NCBI RefSeq assembly: GCF_000167355.1
Contig: NZ_AAEW02000017.1
Coordinates: 30,914-94,913 of the forward strand
DNA length: 64,000 nucleotides
Origin: Desulfuromonas acetoxidans DSM 684
Lineage (GTDB): Bacteria > Desulfobacterota > Desulfuromonadia > Desulfuromonadales > Desulfuromonadaceae
Direction: 5' to 3'
Shown: one piece after another, positions 51,001 through 51,532 of the stretch
How the letters are laid out: each line of letters begins with the position of its first letter
Position numbering within the stretch: position 1 is the stretch's first letter
Made by a program: the position numbers and the translations under genes
The notes under the pieces: generated by a model
The model's input: the letters and a program-made list of their open reading frames with translations, nothing else
Told to the model about the DNA's origin: nothing
The model's database searches: none

Positions 51001-51458
51001 CGGAACCGGGCAAAGAAACGCAACAGCAGGATGAGCCGGTAGCAGCACCTCAACAGCAACAGCCTGTTAAAGGGCAGGGCGATGTGATTCCTGTTGAAGA
51101 GGTCAAGGTGCAACCTGAAAATGAGACCCTACAACAATCACTCGATGCTGCTCCAGCCGTTGAAGAGCAGGAACAAACCAATGTTGTTGGGGATCTCGGT
51201 GCTATTGTCGCCGGGTTTACCAGCTGGGGAGTGGCTTCCGGCCAACGCAAAGGTTCCGCGAATCGTGTGGCCAATGAAGATTTGCAACGCCTTTCTCAGC
51301 CACAAAATCGTAGCTGGCGTTGGGAAAAAGGGCGCTTGAAGAAAGAACAGAAGCAAGACAGCCAGAATTGGGAGAAACCGCTGGTCCGCATGAGTGGTTT
51401 TGCCCACAGCCCGGTCGGGAAAAAGGCTGGTGATAAGAAGCGTTCCCGGTTACCATAG
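14292..51458 (+). CDS. Giant LEPR-XLL / DUF4347 / RTX repeat adhesin (12,388 aa)
   Basis: A single uninterrupted reading frame of 37.2 kb, started by ATG with GGAGG 6 bases upstream. A basic N-terminus carries the LEPR-XLL motif (FEALEPRILLSAD, about 23-35) and a DUF4347 domain (about 82-250). Then follow RTX calcium-binding blocks with three flagellin-IN-like inserts (about 460-1,730), beta-solenoid sequence, nine ~365-residue super-repeats (about 3,370-7,250), further solenoid with an aromatic-rich domain, fifteen tandem ~93-residue modules (about 8,750-10,140), a helical insert, a DD-rich repeat region with a 120-bp tandem array, a final RTX block (about 12,055-12,160) and a Gln/Glu-rich linker ending in a Lys/Arg-rich tail. 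No Sec signal peptide is present. It is very acidic and Ser/Thr/Asp/Gly-rich. The probable role is a type I-secreted, calcium-stabilised surface fibre for adhesion or biofilm, using the TolC homologue upstream. No enzymatic domain was recognised. Direct evidence is the repeat architecture; secretion route and function are inferred. Confidence 0.9.
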   Translation: MLKRLRNKLGKKGTVQSRRKMQFEALEPRILLSADLGIDQTDGLEDMVPAAIEQPLEQTVTSPDEVQAADDAATVAQQQKQQRLELIVVDSTLTDYQQLVDDLMADTDSADGTRYELHLIDGSTDGFAQVSQLLSNYQNVDAVHLFTHGSEGQLALGQSSLAADQLDNSADQFTSWSASLTDNADILLYGCNVADGDLGIDFMTTLSELTGADVAASDDATGAGGDWDLEQKTGVIETRSLSAEDYQSRLGDVISTADDDTLIATPDSDTFIFQQTTDSEGQLVGWGSDVINQDQSGGTDAVDFSGVPSDLTFTFTSSDHFTASDDHGNSLDASGIVTLVGGSGEDTLDFSQIKDGSNSVDLVFVIRADGSITITDGNYQVEADGSVTIADSTFELNATGIENLIGGTGSDCFVFEAGAVLPGTIDGTSGETDNLLDYSAYTTSVAVDLESGTLTGASGVSRIQHVIGGSANDVLIGDDSANELTGGAGNDVLLGGSGDDTLSGGAGDDQLSGGDGVDALDGGDGVDTLTEQQDSDISLYDYADSTDVADDAVLVLGEDSELLEHIEQVDLTTGSSDNLVDIASFTLGAVTVSTGDGDDTLDASTSADDLTYTFSSLTDLVLSSTTNNMTVNDVTTIVGGSGYDTLDFSSLSDDLAMVIRADGSVSISDGSYTIEEDGTVTLSGGSVVITASEVNNLIGSNGNTTFVFEDGGAIDGVLDGGPGGTNLLDYSGCTDLNVYVNMISPDGDGSTGSASNTDGISRIHNVLAGDGDDEITGSDEANIIITGAGDDTIYGGGGADTIDAGAGDDILGGGDGVDILIGGEGTDLLDEQLDATSMVLTDTSLTTVVGGVTTTDTLTDIEQAMLTGGDSVNTLDASAFTLGSVALYGEGGDDTLIGSVSDDYLSGGEGSDAISGNGGIDTLIEARDADMVLTDSALTIGAEVDSLSGITHAELTGGDSANVIDASTFTAGNVTLDGGAGDDILYGGSGDDLLTGGAGIDELYGNAGTDTVAESDDVRFILSDTELDMAEGASEEVTLTLDDSVTGGTFTLTYDGETTAAIDYDADAATLEQALSQLDALDSQDISVSRDRISVALDTLLTDLNDGAGVAVAAAGTLDLSITLSDGETVVDIDLGTATTLQDILDLITASNAHLTAELGDDGVGIDLSDDLDGDSDLIVAALNDSSAAEDLGILGTGYGASLQGSALTDLFGPWIITFTVNMAGMNVDDITCDAADLDGGTLTVAISQGGQAANLLDSIEQAELVGGISDNIMDASAFSGSVVLYGADGDDTLIGAAGDDELYGNAGFDTLTGGLGDDLIDGGEDEDLLMEQRDASTITLTNTSLTMDSESDTLTGIEVAQLTGGASSNAIDASAFTGLSSDTSRIYLNNGEGVDTSSVTSSSLTGLEDSIELIYLNDGAGVSTVAGAADIQITLTDGSTVSIDLSNAETLQDVLDLIEEASSLLTVVLNDDGNGLTLSDSAAGSGDLTVTALNGSQAANDLGILGSGNGATLDGVPFVAVAGDVRVILSDGTVVDVVLSDADTVEDFLNAFSDAHDNLTAKLNSDGTGINLIDSSGGSQVVSVVALNGAGAVDDLGLSTGTASTTGIEGTALVTGYVILDGGAGDDTLTGTIGDDIITGGLGSDTIDGGLGSDTLEESSTGDFDLGDTSLVMDGGTDTLSSIELATLTGGEAGQTIDAADFSGDTTLISGGGADTLLGGSGNDQFRVDISNLDANDDGVKDEDEKVYVDVGGGSDNELVILGAGGNALLSNIDWIDFADTDGLSLTFSEEDSDTLTVTGTFDFEAASLSGVDITFRAENVNILGATIITDTASDAGDITIEGKAITIDDTTVISALSTGLGEEFDGTINIIAADLFKDFTAIGFANVDYNEATIDIDNATITGGDINIIATAEAQKYDIDFGESWIGEKLESVAGSIIQGVERFSLIAGVAVATSKATINIGENAVITGRDIVVHSDATTLAKASPTSLFLGVAVGVVNTVSDVTVAGSLTATGDMTIRATGDNTSNVSASADKSFSFTVAVSVIDSDVMAQVADTASLVVGGNLYVMADTIDHNSTSAESSTGTGGKVGFSVAVSVEDGNTLAYLDGDADVAGNISVVADQKKEAVAGTKFLFVPADQNGVSAISSVAEDGFLDKLKDKVKTKALDATGVSKITDKVKTSVTDFLKKNQTLKALLESPTTNTYDVGAAFAVSVDTNDAVARIGDGVHAVDIEADGDITVSATTSNRPAITAQSSTENDATGVLPTQNQANAKFGGSVAISVGVYDDNADAYISDLTEIDTAGTLTVEAQTLNQIDPMGLWGVNLITPFFNSNTHATYSTDETEPVTVANGDTVSITDNHLGEGETGNWYQYIGSQPEKEFDLATTDFTDETQWEDLGNPIVSQGLDYVGNLMTYLNGNFGLVDNLIDSYTNARSKGQELALAGALTVLVSNHDATATIKSGAQINQNNTGSDGTDYQSGDRDVVVEAASVNHTATMVGNYDFNITSFGDGVKSADGGSGVGASIGVFWYENNVAATIEEGVTLYADSLEVDADNETLAVLLLTSGGKAGNVAFNGAFGGNIVNNTTTAQIDNGSTIVVGSGEVADEDANGASLFVDASDDSYVITVAGAVARSESVGIGASLGVSVTLRDTQAIIGDETGEEAASGIIIVEGDAMVTADNGGFIGTFAVAGASASPKTTTAEAPTDDNPSVTPFNGTGGTQGSDGSSKSDKDLLNWQTRMASMLTEMKESGKVTDNVTGAVDAIEKATETTNQSKSGYGISGAFTVNVVHEDALAYMQNIDSFTAGTLTLQSVDSTLLCTLAGSVALSSSTGQGKSVGIAGAAAINILTGDTAAYVNGTTLHLDELIENAVRSGLVVSVTAGAGGAKGRSGYALGGSLSFCYSGATTEAYLENASGEIAGDLILSATDSTHIIQVAGAGGFGGKAGVGAAIAFSDIHNTVSTRIEDVSSITYSGDVILGSLSDSLIITAVAGVGVATGGGGEKGYGVGGTVAVNLIQNTVEAEIIDSQLTAALSTSGDVTLTAEDSSSIYSFSGAFGYGKTAGIGFAFALNYVENDVAAVVEGSTLSIGGNLTVEAVENSTLITAAVGGAGANKVAVGGAIALNIVANSISSRIGATVDTDDEGTVLSVTPSSIQVAGTATVSTDDTTTSVSTAGGLSASSKGAVGAGIAINLMWNDSEAVIDSSTVEAGSDVVVDATANETLVTVAIGGSGADKFALGGAVAVTVVNNSVRAGITNDEEQESNATTGVHVASGGTLGVNASDSSTIVSIGGGFAGAGTTAVGASVSTVYLGKEIEATIDGMTVDADGNVTVQAGFSSPLTDDGLNQINDNLLGVSLDGVSGGQIVNLAIGGAASGKNAAGAGIAVNVIDNDITAAIADGADVDSQGQVTVAAADRSVIDALAFGGAGSGTTAGGVAIGANVITNHVDAEVSASTVTAASNVSVAASSSSIIRTLGLGVSGSGTNAVSVSALGNDVTNVTTAQISGSTVTAGDDVLVAASDEAPLITPSWMLTAEQQTAVDEALDGSPIELDGNILALNISIAGSGTRAISGAVMGNVITNTVTSTISNSTVRAGVEDDGTVTNSEADIVIDSVSDSGIIALSVGVAGSGTTAVQASGFGNVITNNTSAVINGGSTLISADAVDVGAQDQSQIRALALSVAASGSTAVSVLIGANVIVNHVEALITGSTVTSGGDLSLTALNDADILSFSGGVAATGTTSVMTSLSANIIANTTRAMIEDDDDDTQSVVNAGGSIAISAEDTSTIDALAFGVSGSGTTAVGVGLTNNDIINTIEARIEGSQVDGGAALDLTANSSAGVHALSLGVAGSGTTAVQVSAMGNIMANTTRAIISDSVVNTVGAISLVAKDDDPSLVPDWLLPAEYTAAFDAALEGSPIELDANILALNISVAASGTVAVNTVVTGNVISNSVSSAIVGSDVTSDTGNIVLDSDTNAGIIFLSVGVAASGEVSVDASGFGNVIANSTKALISDQSDVEATAGAVAMSADDTSVIRSAGISVSGSGAVAVGALVGVNVIGNSVISEISGSEVTSGSTLDVTASNASNILGLTTGVAGSGTVSVMVSLSGNVVSNTTFAGISDSGGLQQTLSSMGGVQGSFALDRIDLDADTITLGSDAEFETGDSLIYRRSGGEAVGGLDDGTTYYVIVDSDGVIQLATTRSDALAGNAINLQAANTTSRLTTEEESDILFSAGNVDQENDAIQLSANNGLVTGDTLVYHRDGEQAIGGLDDGTTYYVIVGADNSIQLAASSDDAANGVAVDLGTTNTTSLLAAEGGTKVSFSQSGDVDADANTINVSSVDDLETGDALVYSSESGADVEGLEDGTTYYVIVDGDSIQLAETRADALDGIAIDLGETALIGSTVDAGGDVTLSAEDNSEVNSIAIGVSASGGGAVGVALATNVIANHTQTMISHTDLETDGSLTVESISSSIIRTAAIGVAGSGGFAVQVTALGNVVANSTSATISGSDVTAQGDVVISASEQPPMVNPLLEILSEFLLDADTLSDLQDALAGTPFDPTASILSLNVSVAASSSVSVNSAFTGNVIANSITAQIDDSTVISVDGDVILTSTSSAGIVALTVGVAASGGVSVDASGFGNVIANRISARVSGGSEVETQAADGLISLVATDVSQIRSAGVSVSGSGAVAVGALIGANVIANSVVAEISGSTVTSGSTLNLDAENNANILGLTVGVAGSGAVSGLLSLSGNVIANTTRAAITSEEDEGGTDSTITTGGSISLSAEDNSQINSIAIGVSATGGGAFGAAVASNVVANTTETEVSGTTMTSGGSLSLNALSSSIIRTVAVGVSGSGGVAVQLTVLGNAIANTTRSEISGSTITAVGDVLLSATEESPTMDPLLGVVSEYLLDAETLSAFEDALAGTPIDPTANILSLNVSVAGTGGVAVNGAFTGNTITNNVATLIDDSTVTSTAGDVVMTTDSRAGIVALTVGVAGSGAVAVNATGFGNVIVNDITATISGGSHVETDAVDGAISLTAQDVSQIRSAAVSVAGTGAVAIGALIGANVIANEIAAEVIGSSMASGSTIDLTALNNSSVLGLSVGVAGSGAVAGLLSLTGNVISNTTVAGIVDGSGLRQSLSSINGGQGNFIISDAVDTDSDTITLGRDHGLETGDAIVYSRSGDKAVGGLEDGTTYYVIVGSDGAIQLAANRDDAVAANVVDLYDVDTNSGLVAGDGSTVTFDAAAAVDGDADTILLGSGHGLSTGDELVYHRDGDEMIDGLSDGTTYYAIVGSGSTIQLAASSDDAANGVAIDLGAADTNSLLSPQAGSKVSFDVADDVNAATDSIHLEAGHGLETGDALTYSNGNGVDVAGLEDGVTYYVITSADPDVDGTIQLAASLADALAGIAVDIGETIAGGSTVDAGGSVSLAATDDSEINSIAVGVSGTGGGAFGAAVSSNVIANTTATEVGSTVLESDGGLSLDSTSSSIIRTVAVGVSGSGIAAVQMTVLGNSIANDTSAAISGSTVTTSGDISLSAAEEAPSMVPLMDEIGNYILDDETKEGLEASLSGSPVDLDTNILSLNVSVAGTGGVAVSGAFTGNTITNSVTTEIVDSTVTSTGGNILLDSTSDAGILALTVGVAGSGVVAVQATGFGNVISNRLSATIEDGSVVTTQAADGAIALSASDVSQIRSAAVSVAGTGAVAVGALIGANVITNQVITEIEGSNVNSGSTLDLTATNDANILGLTVGVAASGIASGLLSLSGNVVTNTTRAAISATKDEDGNVLQGSDVSAGGDITLSARDESEINTVAVGVSGTGGGAVGAAVAANVITNTTETEVSDSVVETTGSLVLDADSSSIIRTLAVGVSGSGGFAVQVTTLGNEINNDTSAIISDSTVAAAGDVQLTALEEAPSLVPDFLTELADFITDSSMSDAIDDALDDTPIDSTANIMSLNVSVSGSGGAAINGAFTGNLITDNVITDIADSTVFSGAVKSATYDDSDGIDATDYDMTGSGNVELASLASSGILSGTIGVAAAVGFAMDATGFGNVITNTVSATVSDGSDVTTGGCVALQAVDDSMIRSLGIGVAGSGTGAVSIVVGANVITNAVKAQIIASSVTTGSGSYEVHDADDDVIETLTNVGVYLSADADADILSFAGGVAATAVTGVQTTTVANTIVNTVMASIEEDESGNASSVDADGSVIISAVDSSTVDALGFGVAASGAGGAVGVVIAANVISNTIGTSIKGSTVDTESTLDMTAESSAIIRTLSFGVSATCDVSITATILGNSITNNVTSVIDDSTVDAADDISLYAGDVAPSLVPDWLVPAGNMDDINAALTDSPIDLDTNILSLNIGVSGSGITALNGIFTGNLIDNTVATHLLDSVVRAGRAADGTITNATADIDLVTESKAGIISATVGVAATGGFALDASGFGNVITNTVTATAENAEVLAGGSVALDASDNSTIRSLGLGVAASGTGAVSILVGANVITNLIGAQVAGSSITAGSDSYDVLDANGDVLETLNGVGVYLNADSNADILSFAGGVAATGITGVQTTTVANTITNTVIATIADELTVREDGEIVKQSTLASNVDASGSVLMTADDSSTIDALGFGVAASGGGGAVGIVLAANVVSNTIGTAVKGSTVDSDSTVEMSAESSAIIRTLSLGVSASSDVAFTASVLGNSITNTVASVIADSTVNAGDDVRLYAGDVAPSLIPDWLVPDKYDADISDALTDSPIDLDTNILSLNVSVSGSGMAAFDNIFTGNVIDNRIVADVADSTVRAGRESDGTITNGDADLSLTSESRAGIISATVGVGASGTVAASLAGYGNVITNEVESLVEDGSTVMTGGDVTVTSSDSSSIRSLGLSIAASGGASLSGMVGYNEISNIIRSQVAGSTVEADSLIETAESDSNILGFVAGVSASGAVSAQLSLSVNDIENLVDASIVNDGAQRSDIDVAQGVSLTASDDSTVDAIAVGVSASGTVAGGAAIAQSTIANTVSTAITQSDVDAVAGGVALSSISQSVVRTLAAGLTGSGGVSGQASVTLNELDNETTATISNAHVAAGGDITVSAQELAPTLSDYLENSLLPDDVVTSLEDSLSDTSFDLTANILSFAGSVGGAGLAAGSAAAADSDISNMITASIDNSDVTSTLGDITVTSDSAAEIASLALGIGVAGGAALNASVTTNDIDNDITAEVTGLSTLSAGDDVTLTAEDNSSVDSVAISLSGALGAALGAAIVNTNITNDTTARMAGTSSVEKATVTSADQVNITATSDQKIFAQSLGASVGSIAAGTSEAYATIGGSTSASMDANSEITNTNAVTIRAEANGVAETDVKALSAGIGSGAYNVARSEISTQVDASTDDAVVNVSGTVTVDAQSNEQAVADVLGINAGLASVGVSQAETLLSSDVTAQLDGTITAANVTVTAGRDHYTDSEGTTADYAAEATAIGSTGGALIGVDSTSSSTENDGTVTSAIGSGSTLTLTGDLTMNGATDIAQYAEANSGSVGLIGVGAASATSESDTTVETQIGSSVVISANDVILTIDATDDNLAAATAGSGGVISGSAANAETVNTSDTSVSLGSNADLTVNSLSVQAQHTAEFDSVTDSLQAAAIGASGAYAENTVTADVDVDVADGVSVQAQSISLDATNIINKNVDGENGYNVDAGAGGALNAAAASSTTAISNTTLVTVGDGVELVSEDESQTLSLATYNDLDVTDLVKLDSGGAISIALAESEITNDVNVGEVRIGAASLTAAGDIEVLSMTDATIEAHANAKTYGLSGYAQGDATADVTSSNDVVIENGAVLTAEGDVALMAGQDRNGNVNDLNIKARTELWNKTAVPIDTDPQADGILEQNSTLTIEDGAWVGSGGDTYLTAEMGNIDVVGKGTGKDLYRELLSELDDLIGDDDSSMEIEGGNGGEESGSASVAVGGTVEAGIHNKQVLLVSDASGNWPPSDYDPDNDPELSVVTLASGVKIAFSDGVDYTIEGGSDLLAAIDDRIDKITAIRDSYEGTDQYAEFDYQITLLETLRDDLDDGTIVDFINVDDIQASSGDIVIRGTTFTGNGSGELIANSDTSIDIINNSDFYLRTEDLIIPEYGGGYIRINYRELDTAEIASLANFVSIESATAEDPSITVQNIGTPSIEVSGDISNLNGSIDVSTEGSIYLWSSVEDLEESITISGDVVNFYAGQDFVQSSIPVIQDISGDPDTDWGSVENAAGSNVDDGDNITVVQNADGDYVVSSSSGVTNGSTIVSNVESTVDSVESGANSGSLIAGNKVFISAKYLNINGYVQSGYKDKSITLAASGTAEGDALQSAIDGYEQDYHQKIENGESPSPYYRLDLGDNAVNVGNVVYYNAETNQIEIRDISIQGGFIQLYGEIVSTGNGTLQALDGYGQIAITNNSNYEIVINNLNVGEEIEGVVKIIDTASDSTTVYHHVGDNIVVTDGDGNILETVADSTTTQYQPTDEFRYTWVTGQQKTAVEVYKKWDNSLDLWLIEIDTTYSDYESWNHSSYYTDPTALREGYYYTTGSDPASGDFVFSYSYVTEEMDASSYVPDSELDNLEDTLGISLQDENPYQEDKTFWRWEDHGGYVWLPFVGKTWIPFWLYVPVHQSYAEIATWQPVKDVRTYTVAADNPITIQFSGYDQASLEIISSETVILEGSLFNDSGTTVINTEGAIERASDDTRNVINATDLRLYAGTGIGSERALLTKLEGGTITAYTDSGDIHIEELLGDMTVKTVEIPFFDPFADASEVLEFSPDDAVDSSNYTIEFSEAHGLTTGDVVVYSSSGGTAINGLTSGSSYKVLVVNTTTVMLASTATDTATLASKAEALHTDGISAVEGVVLQIDASTATGLTHSLTSDDGIEESATANSVTSGVITFAADHGFIDGQAVVYSSHGGAVIPGLIEGETYYVSVVDQRSIRVSGSRDSIISYLPDLIDLNGDAASGFEHTFELTSGGTVVAINPFTLASRTELSPSNVNFTTNVISFADAHDLTSGDYVTYQQGSSAVTGLVDGNGYYVIVVNDNDIRLASTQANAEAATALTISGTAEDFTLLAEQQTESESFIFDPTTAIGGYVSTITFSSAHTYTQNQEVIYSDSGDGDSVTNLVIGTTYYVDVVDSQTIRLLDAVDGTVIDIGVPTNLATTYSLTSTEDLDVTLDAAEANEVEFAPSDTTVANAGNGWINLGSGHGFVAGDWVTYELSADEGTAVSGLTSGFNYYVYSVTTTSVQLSTSESSDDLISISIGGNSDTGGHSLSRVTVNDNSFNPNNGLVDIDGDDNVETITIADQSNGTTLDVDGSALTDGQEVVYTSGDNDAIGGLGDATDYVVTVVADNTIRLSYESGDAALTYDFSGTEEASSHQLTIGNDTVDLVTANQGMYLVFSGAHGLNDNDLIIYDGGTGDIGGLVVGEEYLVSVLDDLTVALALNDGSPEAVEFDYSTATGAHSFHLSEDATTTFSVNTATQDSYLFLADDASRTLVMGESVSYDNAGWTTIAAFDGVTDYAVIAVSEQVISLKHGMAGQAVEVDFSAASGTGHRLDALGVDTIIQDQYLVLDAAHGLTVGNTYTVTYSSGGDSDVGGLVDDGGTTTYTLTVIDSQTITLSDGDGVITLDFTSADMAGHHLSYVDTDTPANSFTVDFDPTSQDEYIFFAAAHGLSTNDSVTYSPGEGVSIGGLTSGNSYFAIDNGDGTFSLSATAGGAAITLDFTTTNVAEHYLSSAEVITASHQFTDGQQVVFHTLNSLGDADDGSATLFGLTAGATYTVDVLSNNSFRLLDSGNNVVSLNIDPSELVDSDQYKLSSLNDLIVEDASELVVGEAVLYRSGSDIGVGDLVDDGSTVYYIQSITGNVVTLETAGGVTVTVDYFTDVAAAGAGSAAVDTDFHLESINKLDLGVEHGFETGEQVLYSSGSTNIGLTDSATYTVEKVDSTTIKLIDSLGDYVQFDLSQFAGSDHTFSYVSDSSLDVTGQINDSQVIIDLGVDHDLSSGDLVTYHQGSDTVAIGGLTDGQSYYVDVVNETSIRLALSLSDLTDGVYIELDTSAVTTHDHRFGVVESSSLNTAADVIDDNTIDVGYAHGLTTGDSVIYHSGGGDAIGGLVDEETYYVIVVSETSFQLVADLSDILVSDPATESLGDTATGTHTFTETESDSSALGDVTLTAKGSIVAYDSSSVIQGGTITLESGGTIGTAGQDLLINTSTSSSSGLEGLANGDIFIEEISGDLNLVQLESQTGDVTLTVADGDLRDSNRNEDSDDLAEEELLSLWADMNLTGAAAEAAAQEAVDAYLAMRDQEYATYWSYRNRQDDPSVYDAGFAYSFTEQERAVYEDYYTELGQEQGKTGADLDAFVADAITTLENKRTDEYHELHSRYGVFGDSQIEGWTYQTSVAYEPDFAVATDVDETMDTITIGPHLFSTGQGVEYRVDSGVALDGLEDGTIYYVVVIDENTIQLAATEEDALAATPVVMDLTLAGASGTHSFSEVDAIRQGAVWTDSQLKYSIGGGWLKETSDTTTQVEDPNIIADQVTINANAVGSDMESVTIDLSEGITSLTESQQLTLAAAERRDLVIIDGDDDTITFGVVHELTTGDAVVLSDQWQLYNIDGLNDGQTYYAVVVDDFTFQLATTYDAAINGSVIDIISNEVRVSSVEDVDIAATGAVTVTVDDFAYLGAEQDLYINQIVAGGLVQVKIDGTIIDARAITTLDGQETSNIIAGDLLLEAGRGSVGTSLVDGDIDVTLTSSFVGRAEDSIYLTSMGADLAVDVIYAEQNVTLTAIGGSIVDAYETENTNISAVNLTMTSDGTIGTATNSLETDLDAEGRVHAEATGDIALYEVLGTMNVDLVQSTLGNVYLTAASSILGRPGDILADVIGNSIELDAMGGSIGAGNGEDLNINTGSVVGATLTSSSYTNSYIHETDGDLWLYTVGSTLGTAFIDSSGGIYNGNLTGSNVTSGWTRLYAVGNIGQAANMLETTVGYLEGRSTSGEVYIHNTGHVTVGGVSDGAEGIEANGDVNIVASSPVTVTESISAASINIVASDDAVDGTVDTDDDLIVQSGVTLEATAGNIVLCAGDDLIIESGALLTATGAINLYADTPCSGGSDDTGSIVELSGTLQAAALTLTTGSDDDTLVLNHLDSGLGSVVFNLGDGDDLVHVGSGATATTNSGGVLENIAVDVTLIGGSGTDSLMIDDSGDTTDNSAVLTAITLDGLGMGGTLNYATFETVDVALGSGDDLMTITSTAVADTTVHMGDGTDTTELLDSSGLLHLQGDAGVDQINVRGTHGIVTIDGGSEDDTIHIGNDSDTLDDIFGFITIAGSEGDDRLDVIDSGSTTGRTGVLTEETLTGFGMTLDAPTLESVATTVETLAGFDVDALVGLDLTSYLSMGASVYYDTLEAVNVELGSGADHFNIVSTITGTTTLDSGSGDDVITVASNAGTLDIQTQDGADSVTVGSNSGDMTLDSGLGDDVVEVTTNVGTLDLQTQDGADSVTVGSNSGDMTLDSGLDDDVVEVTANLGTMDLQTQDGADTVTVGSNSGDMTLDSGLGDDVVEVTANLGTMDLQTQDGADTVTVGSNSGDMTLDSGLGDDVVEVTANLGTMDLQTQDGADTVTVGSNSGDMTLDSGSGDDQVDLFTNTGTLDVQTQQGSDTVHLYSTDGEVVIDTGSENDTLTVGSLTATLDEINGPVTVIGGDGSDILVFDDSGDNSDNSGTLSEDTLSGFDMGSPLSYTTFEDVTLALGSGNDDLTIASTIPGVTTVTSGDGDDQVEVETSQGDLTVFGDAGADTLIVRTTDGNVVLDGGAGDDSFLLGSEDGLLDGLQGPITLVGGDGQDSLILDDSGDSTDNTGLLTDTTISGLGLRDGLSYAGLEELAIELGSGNDTFNTQSTLTGTSTTVYANDGNDTFNVSSDAPDNLGDLDGINGDLHLDGGDGDNTLNISDRGNDSGRTIVIDENGISGLGDSSDGAITFETSGTFGGGFNLALGDGDDDVTVIGAQTDSVTTLRVGGGDDQVIFDNQSPQEDGTVVVFGEAGDDTVDGANWQNDLILIGDDGEVVYDGEQMPDNLRRVTSFISDGDGDDTLVGGSGHDVVIGGMGDDALYGNSGNDSLLGDSGQVTYDNNASLYQVEATNFFVGGEDLLNGGSGNDIMFGGYGHDTFYGDLSEDIMAGEYARVTLEDGQVNTLIRLAQGRQDLIASTQFELYPVHAQQAATPQAPEHGTIDITVLETAALPDRTVYREDIRHRGSAAVTATPEPGKETQQQDEPVAAPQQQQPVKGQGDVIPVEEVKVQPENETLQQSLDAAPAVEEQEQTNVVGDLGAIVAGFTSWGVASGQRKGSANRVANEDLQRLSQPQNRSWRWEKGRLKKEQKQDSQNWEKPLVRMSGFAHSPVGKKAGDKKRSRLP
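15690..19480 (+). repeat. N-terminal RTX calcium-binding nonapeptide blocks
   Basis: Seven short runs of GGxGxDxLx-type nonapeptides sit at about 15690-15880, 16590-16770, 16960-17060, 17218-17325, 18150-18290, 19153-19270 and 19420-19480. Examples are LTGGAGNDVLLGGSGDDTL and LYGGSGDDLLTGGAG. Each run is followed by a recurring segment of the type LTDSxLT..xGI..AxLTGG, so the block is a repeat of about 0.6-0.9 kb built from RTX plus spacer. RTX motifs fold into calcium-bound beta-rolls after secretion. Confidence 0.85.
17556..19113 (+). other. Three flagellin/FliD IN-motif-like domains inside the RTX block
   Basis: Three related segments at about 17567-17910, 18535-18838 and 18847-19095 share the pattern xITLxDGxxVxIDLxxAxTLQDxLDLI, then a strand ending DDGxGLxLxD, then TALNxSxAAxDLGILG. 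This is the arrangement of flagellin hook IN motifs in FlgK and FliD. They interrupt the RTX runs. The family match is by eye and moderate. Confidence 0.5.
19700..24390 (+). other. Beta-solenoid segment with short helical inserts
   Basis: Filamentous beta-strand repeats (SIxIxGxVxxxGDIxVxA type) are interrupted by amphipathic helical stretches at about 20740-20890 (Lys-rich, DKLKDKVKTKALD) and 22480-22620 (NWQTRMASMLTEMKESG). A segment with aromatic residues lies at about 21240-21620 (GNWYQYIG, ETQWEDLG). The last third grades into the ~60-residue GAGxxxVAVGxxIAxNxVxN sub-repeats that dominate the next region. Confidence 0.6.
26641..27480 (+). repeat. First ~0.84-kb insert of three TGD/GGLxDGTTYY modules
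   Basis: Three tandem modules, each about 90 residues, with the motif LxTGDxLVYxxxxGxxVGGL followed by DGTTYYVIV and IQLAxxxxDA. The insert lies directly after the fourth sub-repeat of a super-repeat, where other copies carry only a short acidic linker. Confidence 0.85.
29656..30520 (+). repeat. Second ~0.86-kb insert of three TGD/GGLxDGTTYY modules
   Basis: Collinear with the insert at 26641-27480 and located at the equivalent position two super-repeats later, opening with the same GL(Q/R)QxLSSxxGxQGxF lead-in. The three modules again carry TGDxxVYxxxG and DGTTYYxIV cores. Confidence 0.85.
36060..40530 (+). other. Solenoid segment with a tryptophan/tyrosine-rich domain
   Basis: Up to about 39600 the protein continues as beta-strand repeats of the filamentous-adhesin type, with a small helical insert near 38230-38400. 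From about 39670 to 40180 the composition changes sharply: many Trp and Tyr (e.g. YKKWDNSLDLWLIEIDTTY, FWRWEDHGGYVWLPFVG, WIPFWLYVPVHQSY). This could be a folded ligand-binding domain displayed on the fibre; no family was recognised. Confidence 0.6.
40530..44720 (+). repeat. Fifteen tandem ~93-residue TGD/GGLxxGxxYYV modules
   Basis: Fifteen successive modules, each about 280 bases, with the core xHGLxTGDxVxYxSGGxxxIGGL, then xxxYYVxVVxxxxIRL, then a variable segment ending in H(S/T/R)(L/F). They are divergent (only the core is conserved), unlike the near-identical 120-bp array farther on. Two more single modules occur at about 45430-45720 and 45955-46200. With the two triplets upstream the protein has 23 copies. 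Confidence 0.85.
45000..45440 (+). other. Charged alpha-helical insert in the giant protein
   Basis: About 140 residues rich in Glu, Ala, Tyr and Asp with no beta-repeat signature (e.g. EEELLSLWADMNLTGAAAEA, AYLAMRDQEYATYWSYRNRQ). It is the most strongly helical stretch of the protein and sits between the 15-module array and a lone module. Function unknown. Confidence 0.6.
48573..49140 (+). repeat. 120-bp in-frame tandem repeat, about 4.7 copies
   Basis: A 40-residue unit (QTQDGADxVTVGSNSGDMTL, then DSGLGDDVVEVTANLGTxDL) is repeated with an exact 120-base period. Unit starts are near 48573, 48693, 48813, 48933 and 49053, after which the sequence diverges. Adjacent copies differ by only a few bases (for example AGT/AGC and GAT/GAC changes), pointing to recent expansion or gene conversion. 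Confidence 0.93.
50460..50760 (+). repeat. C-terminal RTX calcium-binding block
   Basis: RTX nonapeptides near the C-terminus (GDDTLVGGSGHDVVIGGMG, ALYGNSGNDSLLGDSG, LLNGGSGNDIMFGGYGHD). A C-terminal RTX block usually precedes the secretion signal of type I substrates. Here it is followed by about 230 further residues. Confidence 0.85.
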
Positions 51459-51532
51459 GAAAGAACAGGGAACATATTGAAACCACTGGTGTAATGTTGC
51501 ACCGATGACTATCTGACAAGGAGGAATCACGC

